DNA from: Paenibacillus contaminans
GTDB lineage: Bacteria > Bacillota > Bacilli > Paenibacillales > NBRC-103111
Reading direction: 5' to 3'
DNA: 64,000 bases
NCBI RefSeq assembly: GCF_003285015.1
Contig: NZ_QMFB01000024.1
Coordinates: forward strand, 10,294-74,293
The notes under the pieces were generated by a model. The model did not search any database, was not told where the DNA came from, and worked only from the letters and a program-made list of their open reading frames with translations. Position 1 is the first letter of the stretch. Each line of letters begins with the position of its first letter. Below are positions 38,232 to 46,055 of this stretch, piece after piece. Position numbers and translations under genes: made by a program.

Positions 38232-40487
38232 ATGCGGGAGCATTTTACCTTTACGGAGAAGGACTTGCAGATCAGGGAGCAGCTTGAGGGCTTCGTGCCT
38301 GGGCGTATTTTCGATGCGCATGCGCATATTTGGAGAGTCCGGGACCTCAATTATTCAGGTGAATCCATATGGACCGAGGGAGGCGGCGAGATGTCGGCCG
38401 ACCGCTGGCGCGCTTCCGTCGAGCAGCTGCTGGGAAGACGTGTCCAGGGCGGTTTGCTGTTTCCGGCTCCGTTCAAGTCTTGCGATCTGGATGGGGCGAA
38501 TCGATATTTAATCGAACAATTGGCAGGAGAAACGAATAGCAGAGGCCTAATTCTGATTGCTCCGGGTTACTCCGACGAGCAGATCAGCTTGTTTTTGCAA
38601 AATGAGAAAATCGTGGGCTTCAAGCCGTATCATTGCTTCAGCTCCAGACAAGTGACGGCCGACTCCGAAATCGTCGAATTCGTACCGGAACGCTTCTGGC
38701 AATTGGCCGACCGGCATGAGCTTGTCATTATGCTGCACATCGTCAAGGATTCCGCGATGGCGGATCCCGAAAATCAGAAGCAGCTTCGCGACTTGTGCAG
38801 CCGGTATCCGAAAGCGAAATGCGTGCTGGCGCATGCGGGCCGGAGCTTCCACGCTCCTCATGCGTATAACGTAAAAGCGCTAAGAGGCTTGGAAAACGTA
38901 TATTTCGACATGTCCGCCGTTTGCGAGGCGGAGGCGATTGCGCCGGTTCTGTACGAATTCGGGCCGGAGAAGCTGATGTGGGGCAGCGATTTCCCGGTTT
39001 CGGACATCCGAGGCAAGGCCGTTACGGTCGGAGACGGCTTCTTCTGGATGCAGAAGGAAACGCTGGACTGGGGGCATGCCGCCGGCCGCACCGAGCCGAC
39101 GCTGGTCGGTTTGGAATCGCTGCGGGCTTTGAAATCGGCAGCCGATATGATCGGACTCAACAAGACCGATATCGAGCATATTTTCTATGATAATGCGATG
39201 CGGTTAACGAAACAGGCAACTGCTCATGATAATCGGACGCAGCGGCTGTACAGCGCAGCCAAAGCAATCATTCCTGGGGGCACGCAGTTTTTAAGGCCGG
39301 AGCTGCAGGCACGCGATAAGTGGCCGGCCTATTTCAGCGAGGCGCGGGGATGCGAGGTTTGGGATCTCGATCGCAAGCATTACTACGATATGTCCACGAA
39401 CGGGATCGGCTCCTGCTTGCTCGGCTACCGCGACGAGGATGTAACCCGTGCCGTCAAAAGGCGCCTTCATCTTGGCGGCATAAGCACGTTTTATGCGCCG
39501 GAAGAGGCGGAATTGTCGGAACGGCTGCTCGACATTCATCCTTGGGCGCAGCAGGTAGGGTATACGAGAACGGGAGGGGAAGCTTGCTCCCTGGCCGTTC
39601 GAATCGCACGCGCGACGACGAACCGCTCGATCGTGGCCGTTTGCGGACGCCATGGCAGGAGCGATGGGGATTTAGCGGCAAGTCTCGGCGTGGATGACGC
39701 TTTGAACGTGCATTTGCCGCATGAGTCAGCCTCGCCAGGCGTGCCTGGCGAGCTAAGCGAGAAGATCGTTACGTTTCGTGCCAATGACAAGCAAGCGTTC
39801 GATCAACTGATCGGCCGGTACGGTGACCGGCTCGCTGCGGTTTTAATGGAACCCTGCCGTTATGAGGATCCGGAGCCGGGCTTTTTGGAATATGTGCGCG
39901 ATGAAACGCATCGGGCCGGCGGTCTGCTTATATTCGACGAAATCACGATAGGCTGGCGGCTGCATGCGGGCGGCGCTCACTTGAGGCAGGGCGTTTATCC
40001 GGACATCGCCGTTTTTGCCAAGACTCTGGGCAACGGCTATCCAATCGGGGCGGTAATCGGAACGAGCGAAGCGATGGAAGGCGCACATCGAAGCTTCCTT
40101 AGCAGCGCTTCCTGCACGGATAGCGTAGGACCGGCCGCAGCGCTTGCAACGCTGGAGCGGATGCGTGCCGTGAACGTCCCGGGGATCATTGCGGATGCGG
40201 GATCGGCAGTAAAAGGCGCCTGGAAAACGTATGGCCTTCAATCCGGTCTCCTGATTAAGGCTATCGACGGGTATCCTTGCCTGGCGAGGTTCGAGTTTAC
40301 CGGCGAATATGCGGACGAACTGAAAAATCAGTATACCGTCAAAATGCTGAACAGAGGTTTTCTGGCCGGAACGGATTTTTACCCGACGCTGGCTCATACG
40401 CCCGAAATCGTCGCATCGTACGGGCAAGCGATCGGCGAAGTATTTACCGAGCTCGCCGGTATGCTTGAACGGCGGCGGCAGGAATGA
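38232..40487 (+). CDS. Amidohydrolase-class III aminotransferase fusion protein
   Basis: ATG 38232 lies 8 nt after GGAGG; an upstream ATG at 38205 has no site. The 751-residue product joins two enzymes. Residues about 20-325 are an amidohydrolase_2 TIM barrel: metal-binding DAHAHIW, a middle His in MLHIVK, AHAGR and GSDFP. Residues about 335-751 are a class III aminotransferase close to that at 33445: NGIGSCLLGY, DEITIGWR and the PLP Lys in AVFAKTLGNGYPIGAVIG. The second half has no tail of its own and begins RTQRLYSAAKAIIPGG where the paralogue has ATQRLYERAKRIIPGG. Both active sites look intact, so successive reactions on one substrate are likely (inference). It stands alone. Confidence 0.9.
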   Translation: MREHFTFTEKDLQIREQLEGFVPGRIFDAHAHIWRVRDLNYSGESIWTEGGGEMSADRWRASVEQLLGRRVQGGLLFPAPFKSCDLDGANRYLIEQLAGETNSRGLILIAPGYSDEQISLFLQNEKIVGFKPYHCFSSRQVTADSEIVEFVPERFWQLADRHELVIMLHIVKDSAMADPENQKQLRDLCSRYPKAKCVLAHAGRSFHAPHAYNVKALRGLENVYFDMSAVCEAEAIAPVLYEFGPEKLMWGSDFPVSDIRGKAVTVGDGFFWMQKETLDWGHAAGRTEPTLVGLESLRALKSAADMIGLNKTDIEHIFYDNAMRLTKQATAHDNRTQRLYSAAKAIIPGGTQFLRPELQARDKWPAYFSEARGCEVWDLDRKHYYDMSTNGIGSCLLGYRDEDVTRAVKRRLHLGGISTFYAPEEAELSERLLDIHPWAQQVGYTRTGGEACSLAVRIARATTNRSIVAVCGRHGRSDGDLAASLGVDDALNVHLPHESASPGVPGELSEKIVTFRANDKQAFDQLIGRYGDRLAAVLMEPCRYEDPEPGFLEYVRDETHRAGGLLIFDEITIGWRLHAGGAHLRQGVYPDIAVFAKTLGNGYPIGAVIGTSEAMEGAHRSFLSSASCTDSVGPAAALATLERMRAVNVPGIIADAGSAVKGAWKTYGLQSGLLIKAIDGYPCLARFEFTGEYADELKNQYTVKMLNRGFLAGTDFYPTLAHTPEIVASYGQAIGEVFTELAGMLERRRQE

Positions 40488-40552
40488 GCTAAAGCTAGCC
40501 TATGTGGTGAAAGCCCAGCGGGGCTTCGGCAGACCAACCGGTGTTTCTTGAC

Positions 40553-40653
40553 TTATCAGAAAGTATATCGTGGTAGCGGCTCTAAATCTTGGTAAACGCG
40601 CTTGTCGCTAAGCATATGCTTACAAAGTCGCTTTCTTCGAAAGCGTTTATCTC
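40553..40653 (+). repeat. Dispersed intergenic repeat, copy 3
   Basis: ATCAGAAAGTATATCGTGG, GGTAAACGCGC and AAGCGTTTATCT occur in the same order as in the copies at 10691 and, in reverse, 45856. Confidence 0.6.
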
Positions 40654-40787
40654 GGTACGGAAGGCTGCCGGAAGCAGGCGATCGCAAAGCCGGTCTCTAG
40701 CGATACGATGGTCATCGGGTTGAGCGGCGTATGATCGATCTTATGTAGATGCTTAGTATGGCCGATCCGCTTGACAGCGATTCCTTG

Positions 40788-40837
40788 GAAAAAAAGAAGC
40801 CTCATTTCCACCCTAGGTGGATTTGGAGGCTTCTTTA
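40788..40837. terminator. Terminator downstream of trhO
   Basis: AAAGAAGCCTC and GAGGCTTCTTT with an inner CCACC/GGTGG stem and a long A run on the left, giving a T run for the leftward trhO transcript. Confidence 0.8.
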
Positions 40838-40857
40838 TCGTTTCGGGGACTGGCGGA

Positions 40858-41751
40858 TTATACAGCCGCAGCCGTCGTATCATGCTTTTCGCATTCGGTC
40901 GAGCAGTAGCCGCCGGACATCGTTTCGCATTCGTCGCAGACGAGATGCTGACGATGACAGGTGTCGTCCTTGCAGTTAATGTACCGTTCGGTCGGCTTGC
41001 CGCAATGATGGCATTCGCCTACGACGACGTGCTCATCGGTCTGGTTGATCCGCACCGAAATGCGCTCGTCGAACACGTAACAGTTTCCGTCGAAGCCTCT
41101 GCCCTGAACCTCGGGGTCTTTCCCGTACGTTACGATCCCGCCGTCCAGTTGATAGACGTCCTTAAACCCTTGGTCGCGCATCACAGCCGTAAGCATTTCA
41201 CAGCGAATGCCGCCTGTGCAGTAAGTGAGAATCGTCTTGTCTTTGTGCTCGGCCATATTGTTCTCGATCCACTCCGGGAACTCGCGGAAAGCTTCCAGAC
41301 TCGGCTTGATCGCATTGCGGAAACGGCCGAGGTCGTATTCGTAATCGCTTCTTCCGTCGAGAACGATGACGTCGTCCCGCTGCAAATAATCGTAGAACTC
41401 TTTCGGCTGCAGCCGATTGCCCCCGTCCGTATGGGGATTTAGCTTTTTATGATAGCGAAGCGTAACAAGCTCCTGCTTGTAACGGACGAAAATTTTCTTG
41501 AACGCATGAATGTCGCTTTCGTCTATTTTGTAGACGATATCGGCGAACAGGGGATGCTTGCGCATATCCGCCATGTAGCGCTCCGTTTGCTCGATCGTAC
41601 CGGACAACGTGCCGTTGATGCCTTCGTCGGCGATCAGGATGCGTCCCTTAACGCCAAGCTCCTTGCAATATTGAAGATGCTCGGCTGCGAAGCTTTCGGC
41701 TTCGGGAACCGGAACATATTTATAAAAAAGAAGAATCCGATAATCTGACAT
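40858..41751 (-). CDS. trhO: tRNA uridine(34) hydroxylase TrhO
   Basis: This 297-residue enzyme of the rhodanese superfamily makes 5-hydroxyuridine at the wobble base of some tRNAs using oxygen. The N-terminal ferredoxin-like domain includes GRILIADEGINGTLSG; the rhodanese domain has active-site C178 in CTGGIRCE. The C-terminal cysteines (CHHCGK, CKDDTCHRQH, CDEC, CSTEC) probably bind zinc, as in the Bacillus YbfQ-type proteins. GAGAGGTG precedes the ATG by about 9 nt. Monocistronic. Confidence 0.93.
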   Translation of the reverse strand: MSDYRILLFYKYVPVPEAESFAAEHLQYCKELGVKGRILIADEGINGTLSGTIEQTERYMADMRKHPLFADIVYKIDESDIHAFKKIFVRYKQELVTLRYHKKLNPHTDGGNRLQPKEFYDYLQRDDVIVLDGRSDYEYDLGRFRNAIKPSLEAFREFPEWIENNMAEHKDKTILTYCTGGIRCEMLTAVMRDQGFKDVYQLDGGIVTYGKDPEVQGRGFDGNCYVFDERISVRINQTDEHVVVGECHHCGKPTERYINCKDDTCHRQHLVCDECETMSGGYCSTECEKHDTTAAAV

Positions 41752-41933
41752 GATGGTTATGCACCTCTCTATTCAATGTGAAACAGGGAATAGCGGAAGC
41801 AGAAGGGGTTCCCTTCTCTTCCGCCGTGTCGATACCCTACATTGTATCTTCTTTTGGTTACTTAGTCAATATTTTGGTATATAAAGTATATTTAGAAGGC
41901 GCTTTTACAGCTGCATGCAACGAGTAAAACATG

Positions 41934-41985
41934 AAAAAACGAGGCCGTCTCAGGTCGCGATTCGGACCTAAGCAGCACCTCGTTT
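41934..41985 (-). terminator. Terminator of the sugar ABC transporter operon
   Basis: Read leftward: AAACGAGG and CCTCGTTT enclose an inner AGGTCC/GGACCT-like stem, followed by TTTTTT. It directly follows the last permease gene. Confidence 0.75.
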
Positions 41986-41987
41986 GG

Positions 41988-42872
41988 CTAGCCTTTGACG
42001 CTCCCCATGACGATTCCGCTGATGAAAAACCGCTGGAGAAACGGGTATACGAGCAGCACCGGCAGGGCACCCAGGAAGAGCTGGGCGGCACGGAACGTTT
42101 TATTGGATATTTCCTTGATCAGCTTCTGGTCGTTCACCGACATGGCCGCCAGATCCTCCTGAATAACGGCGGTTTGCAAATAGCTCTGAAGCGGGTATTT
42201 GGTCGGCGTATTCATATAAATGATGCCGTCGAACCAGGCGTTCCAATGCCCGACGATCGAGAAGAGCGTAAGCGTCGCAAGCGCGGGCAGGGAAAGCGGA
42301 ACGAATATTTTCCACATGATCGTGAAATGTCCGGCTCCGTCGATGAAGGCCGATTCCTCAAGCTCCCGAGGCAGCCCCCTGAAGAAATTGAGCATCAGCA
42401 CGACACTGAATACGGGAACCGCGTTAGGAATGATAAGCGCCCATATGGAGTTCAGCAAGCCTGTGCTCTGGATGACCATATAAGTCGGGATAAGTCCGCC
42501 GCCGAACAGGATCGTAATGAAGAAAAGCCAGACATAAACGGTGCGGAGCTTGAAGGCTTTGACTTCCTTCGATAGCGGATAGGCGCATAGTACGATAAGC
42601 AAAAGATTTAAGGACGTGCCGAGCAGCACTCTCTTCACGGAGATGAGCAGCGAGTCCAGGAACTGATCCTTCTGCAGCACATATTCATAAGCCTTCGTAT
42701 TGAACTCGATCGGCCACAGCTTGACCATTCCGGCTCCTGCAGCCGTGCTGGAGCTGAGGGAGATGGCCAGCATATGGACGAGCGGAAGCAGGCAAAGAAG
42801 AGAGAGAACGGTTAATGCTGTATAATTGAGCGCAATGAAAGCTTTTCTAGATAAAGTCGGCCTTTCGACCAT
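41988..42872 (-). CDS. Carbohydrate ABC transporter permease (MalG/YtcP type)
   Basis: ATG 42872 follows AAGGAGGG by 7 nt; a longer frame to 43058 overlaps the upstream gene and is rejected. The 294-residue protein has six hydrophobic helices and the binding-protein-dependent permease EAA loop (ELEESAFIDGAGHFTIMWKIFVPLSLP, about 190). It ends VMGSVKG as CUT1-type permeases do. It pairs with the next permease and the lipoprotein to import an oligosaccharide. No ATPase is encoded here, as is common for this class, which shares MsmX-like ATPases. Confidence 0.92.
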   Translation of the reverse strand: MVERPTLSRKAFIALNYTALTVLSLLCLLPLVHMLAISLSSSTAAGAGMVKLWPIEFNTKAYEYVLQKDQFLDSLLISVKRVLLGTSLNLLLIVLCAYPLSKEVKAFKLRTVYVWLFFITILFGGGLIPTYMVIQSTGLLNSIWALIIPNAVPVFSVVLMLNFFRGLPRELEESAFIDGAGHFTIMWKIFVPLSLPALATLTLFSIVGHWNAWFDGIIYMNTPTKYPLQSYLQTAVIQEDLAAMSVNDQKLIKEISNKTFRAAQLFLGALPVLLVYPFLQRFFISGIVMGSVKG

Positions 42873-42891
42873 TCGGATCCCTCCTTGCTCT

Positions 42892-43788
42892 TTAAAAAAT
42901 GCGGTACTTGGCGAAGCGGTAAGCCAGCCAATAGGATAAGCTGACGAGTACGAGCGAAACGACCGACTTGAACAAGCCGACGGCGGCTGCCATGCTGTAC
43001 TGCAGCTGCACGAGACCCATCCGATATACCATCGTATCGATGATGTCGCCTGTCTCATACACTTGAGGGCTGTACAAAATGAATACCTGCTCGAAGCCCG
43101 CGTTCAGCACGTTGCCGAGGCTCAGCGTCATGAGCAAGAAAATGATCGGCCGCATGCCGGGAAGCGAAACATGCCAGGTTTGCCGCCACCGGTTGGCGCC
43201 GTCCATGGTTGCCGCCTCGTATTGGGAAGGGTCGATGCCGGTTAAGGCGGCCAAATAAACGATCGTGCTGAAGCCGAATTCCTTCCATTCGTTCGATATA
43301 ACGAGCACATACCGGAACCAGCTTTTGTCCCCGAGGAAATAAATCGGGTCTATGCCGACCGACGATAAAATTTTATTGACGATCCCTTGAGAGGGGGAAA
43401 GGATGTCGATCAGGATGCCCCCGGCAATGACCCAGGACAAAAAGTGGGGCAAATAAATCATCGTTTGCACGGATCGTTTGAACGATTTGATCCGCACTTC
43501 ATTTATGAGCAAAGCCATCGTGATGGGCACCAGGAGGCCGGCTGCGATTTTCATTATGGAAATGATAAGCGTGTTCTTTAAAACAATGAGAGTGTCCGGC
43601 AGACTGAACATATATTTGAAGTTCTCAAGGCCTACCCACTCCGACCCGCGAAGCCCCATCGTGGGGATGTAATTTTGGAAAGCCATGGCGATGCCGACCA
43701 TCGGTCCGTAATGATACAGGAGCACAATCAATAAACCGGGCCAAATCATGAGGTGAAGCGGCAGCTCCAGCTTGAACGTTCTCAGCAT
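42892..43788 (-). CDS. Carbohydrate ABC transporter permease (LplB/YteP type)
   Basis: ATG 43788 lies 8 nt after CGGAGG; a TTG two codons upstream is less well placed. The 298-residue protein has six helices and the EAA loop YEAATMDGANRWRQTWHVSLPGM. It is preceded by the binding-protein gene, with a hairpin in between, and followed 19 nt later by the second permease. Confidence 0.92.
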   Translation of the reverse strand: MLRTFKLELPLHLMIWPGLLIVLLYHYGPMVGIAMAFQNYIPTMGLRGSEWVGLENFKYMFSLPDTLIVLKNTLIISIMKIAAGLLVPITMALLINEVRIKSFKRSVQTMIYLPHFLSWVIAGGILIDILSPSQGIVNKILSSVGIDPIYFLGDKSWFRYVLVISNEWKEFGFSTIVYLAALTGIDPSQYEAATMDGANRWRQTWHVSLPGMRPIIFLLMTLSLGNVLNAGFEQVFILYSPQVYETGDIIDTMVYRMGLVQLQYSMAAAVGLFKSVVSLVLVSLSYWLAYRFAKYRIF

Positions 43789-43811
43789 AACCAAATCCTC
43801 CGATCCAAACG

Positions 43812-43832
43812 AAAAGGGAGACTAAGCTCCCT
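43812..43832 (-). terminator. Attenuating hairpin between binding-protein and permease genes
   Basis: Read leftward, AGGGAG-N6-CTCCCT is followed by TTTCG. A short stem with a poor T run suits partial termination that favours the binding-protein mRNA. Confidence 0.5.
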
Positions 43833-43915
43833 CTCGTCATAAATGTCAGCGTGCGCAAAATGCGCAAATGATTCCGTTTCCCAGCGCAGCTCGTCCGAAG
43901 CATGCGGCGCCGGCT

Positions 43916-45577
43916 TTATTTGCTCTTATACCAGTCGTTCACTTCTTTCGTCATTTCGTCGCCGCCGAGCTTTTTCCAATCGCTGACGAATTGATCGAAC
44001 AGATCGACGGATTCGCCCAATATGATTTTGGTGAATACCTCAAGCTCCGTCTTCAGCAGGTTCGCGTTTTTCTGCACCATTGCCGGCGTAGGAGGGGCGG
44101 TAAACAGGTTCGGCATGAACTGGTTGTTCTTGATATACTGGTTGACGATGCTTCCCGAGCCGCCGATTTCGCTTCGCGAAGCCCAGCCCCACAAGCTCTT
44201 GTCGCCTGCCTTGTACTTCTGGATGTAGTCGTATTCCTGCCGTTCCTCCGGCGTCAGCTTCGCGAGCTGATCGGCTTCCGGCTTTTTGTCGCTCTTCAGC
44301 AGCGGCTCCAGATGAGTGGAAATTTCCGCGTTTTTGAACGATTTGTACATTTTGACCGGCGAGTTCATCCAGTAGGAAATGCTGCCGTCCGCGTTGAACT
44401 TTTTGAACAAGTCGTCGGAGGTGTTCAAATAGAACAATTTGATCCATTCGTCGGCCAGCTTCAGGACCGCTTCAGGATGCTTGGTGCCCTTCTTGACGAC
44501 CCAGAATCCGTAGAACGTATTGAGCGGATGCTGCAGAAGCGTCGGCTGCCCATCGGCGGACGGTGCGGGATACGGCTTCCAGACAGCGTCTTTGGTCAAG
44601 CCGGCCAGCGGCGCAATACCCGCCGTCAAGCTGCTGTACATCATGCCGACTTTATTGCTGCCGATGTCTTCGTTTACTTTAGCCGTATTTTTCACGCCGA
44701 ACTCTTTGTCCAGTTGTCCGGTTTTGTACATCTCTTGCAGCTTTGCGAGCGCGGTTTTCATTTCCGGCTGGACGCTGCTGTAAGCCAGCTGCCCGTTCTT
44801 ATCCTTCACCCAAATTGATCTATAGGCATGGTAGGCATTCAGGAGGCCGCCGGCGAGGCCCAGATCTTTATCCATCGCCAAGCCGAACGTGTCGTTTTTG
44901 CCGTTTCCGTCAGGGTCTTTGTTCGTGAAGGCTTCCGAAATGGCCAAAACATCCTGCATCGTTTTGGGCTCCGGCAAATTCAGCTTTTTCATCCAATCTT
45001 CCCGTACCCACAGCAACGGCACCGATTCTTTCGCGACTCCCGTAAAAGGGATCCCCATCAGCTTGCCTTTGATGGTGGCCGCCTCCGTGACCTCCTTGCC
45101 GGCTTGCTCCATCACCTGCTTGACGTTATCCGGGGCATGCTGCTTATAAACGTTCGTCATATCTTCGATAAGATTCGCTTTCTCGAGCTGCACCAGCTGC
45201 GTAGCCGTGACCAGGAAAAAGTCCGGGAGCTCGCCGGAGGCGATCAGCAGATTCGTTTTTTGCTCCAGCTCGGCGGAAGGAACCTCCCATAACGTCTTGA
45301 CGGAAATGCCGAGCGTATCCTTCAGATGGCGCGTCCAAGGATTGTTGTTCATATCGTCGCCGTTACCGAATTTGGTCGAAGAGCCGTAAGTGAAATTGAC
45401 TGAGGTCAGTTCAATGGGCGGATCGTATTTGCCGCCGGTCGCAGGCGCTGCGGCCGATTCTTTGGGCTGGGCCGATGCCGGCGGTTCTGTCTCTTTGCTT
45501 TGGCTGCATGCGGACAACACCGATGCGGCGAGCAGGATCGAAGCTGTGGTTGCCATGCTTGCGCGTTTCAGTTTCAT
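43916..45577 (-). CDS. Sugar-binding lipoprotein of an ABC transporter (LplA/YtcQ type)
   Basis: This 553-residue extracellular solute-binding protein has lipobox LSAC (C24) after a signal peptide and a Pro/Ser/Ala-rich tether. The large two-lobed fold contains typical family 1 stretches (LPDFFLVTATQLVQL, WVREDWMKKLNLPEPKTMQDVL). AAGGAGGGTG precedes the ATG by about 9 nt. It is the first gene of the leftward operon; a membrane-bound AraC-type regulator gene is divergent upstream. Length and neighbours suggest oligosaccharide uptake; the substrate is unknown, as no glycosidase is linked. Confidence 0.92.
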   Translation of the reverse strand: MKLKRASMATTASILLAASVLSACSQSKETEPPASAQPKESAAAPATGGKYDPPIELTSVNFTYGSSTKFGNGDDMNNNPWTRHLKDTLGISVKTLWEVPSAELEQKTNLLIASGELPDFFLVTATQLVQLEKANLIEDMTNVYKQHAPDNVKQVMEQAGKEVTEAATIKGKLMGIPFTGVAKESVPLLWVREDWMKKLNLPEPKTMQDVLAISEAFTNKDPDGNGKNDTFGLAMDKDLGLAGGLLNAYHAYRSIWVKDKNGQLAYSSVQPEMKTALAKLQEMYKTGQLDKEFGVKNTAKVNEDIGSNKVGMMYSSLTAGIAPLAGLTKDAVWKPYPAPSADGQPTLLQHPLNTFYGFWVVKKGTKHPEAVLKLADEWIKLFYLNTSDDLFKKFNADGSISYWMNSPVKMYKSFKNAEISTHLEPLLKSDKKPEADQLAKLTPEERQEYDYIQKYKAGDKSLWGWASRSEIGGSGSIVNQYIKNNQFMPNLFTAPPTPAMVQKNANLLKTELEVFTKIILGESVDLFDQFVSDWKKLGGDEMTKEVNDWYKSK

Positions 45578-45855
45578 AGGAATGACACCCTCCTTGTATA
45601 GTACGAATTTTTAAACCGCTTACATGATGCTGAGTGCGCCTCCTTCCGTTCGTCCTCGAGTTCGTCGTGTTGTGCTTTTACCTTAACGGAGGGGAGATGG
45701 GGATGAATAGCTGCAAATTCTCCGATTTGAAGCCCGAATCGCGGAATGTGTAAACCGGAATAGAATCGGAGAAAGTGCATATTACCGGTCCGCTGACCGC
45801 ATGCTTGCTACTGTGCTACAATAGGAATACTGTTTGTCGCCTTTTGTACGCATGT

Positions 45856-46033
45856 CAAGGATAAACGGCTGCGCCGTTCTTTCCGAAGAAGTGCGCGTTT
45901 ACCGAGAAATCGAACAATCAGCGGAGATATGCTTTCTGAGATTTCAAGGATAAACGGCTGCTCCGTACTTTCCGAAGAAGTGCGCGTTTACCGGGAAATC
46001 GAACAATCAGCGGAGATATGCTTTCTGAGATTT
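45856..46033 (-). repeat. Dispersed intergenic repeat, two tandem 89-bp copies
   Basis: Copies at 45856-45944 and 45945-46033 differ at only three positions. In reverse complement they contain CTCAGAAAGCATATCTCCG, GGTAAACGCGC and CGTTTATCCTTG, the blocks seen at 10691 and 40553. They sit directly before the regulator gene at 46056. The remaining part of this gap (45578-45855) shows nothing recognised. Confidence 0.85.
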
Positions 46034-46055
46034 TAAGAAAGGCTGGTGCTTCCAA

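Noticed and set aside
42873-43058. N-terminal extension of the second sugar permease
   Set aside because: It overlaps the other permease gene and encodes a Ser/Cys-rich stretch without helices; the start at 42872 has AAGGAGGG.
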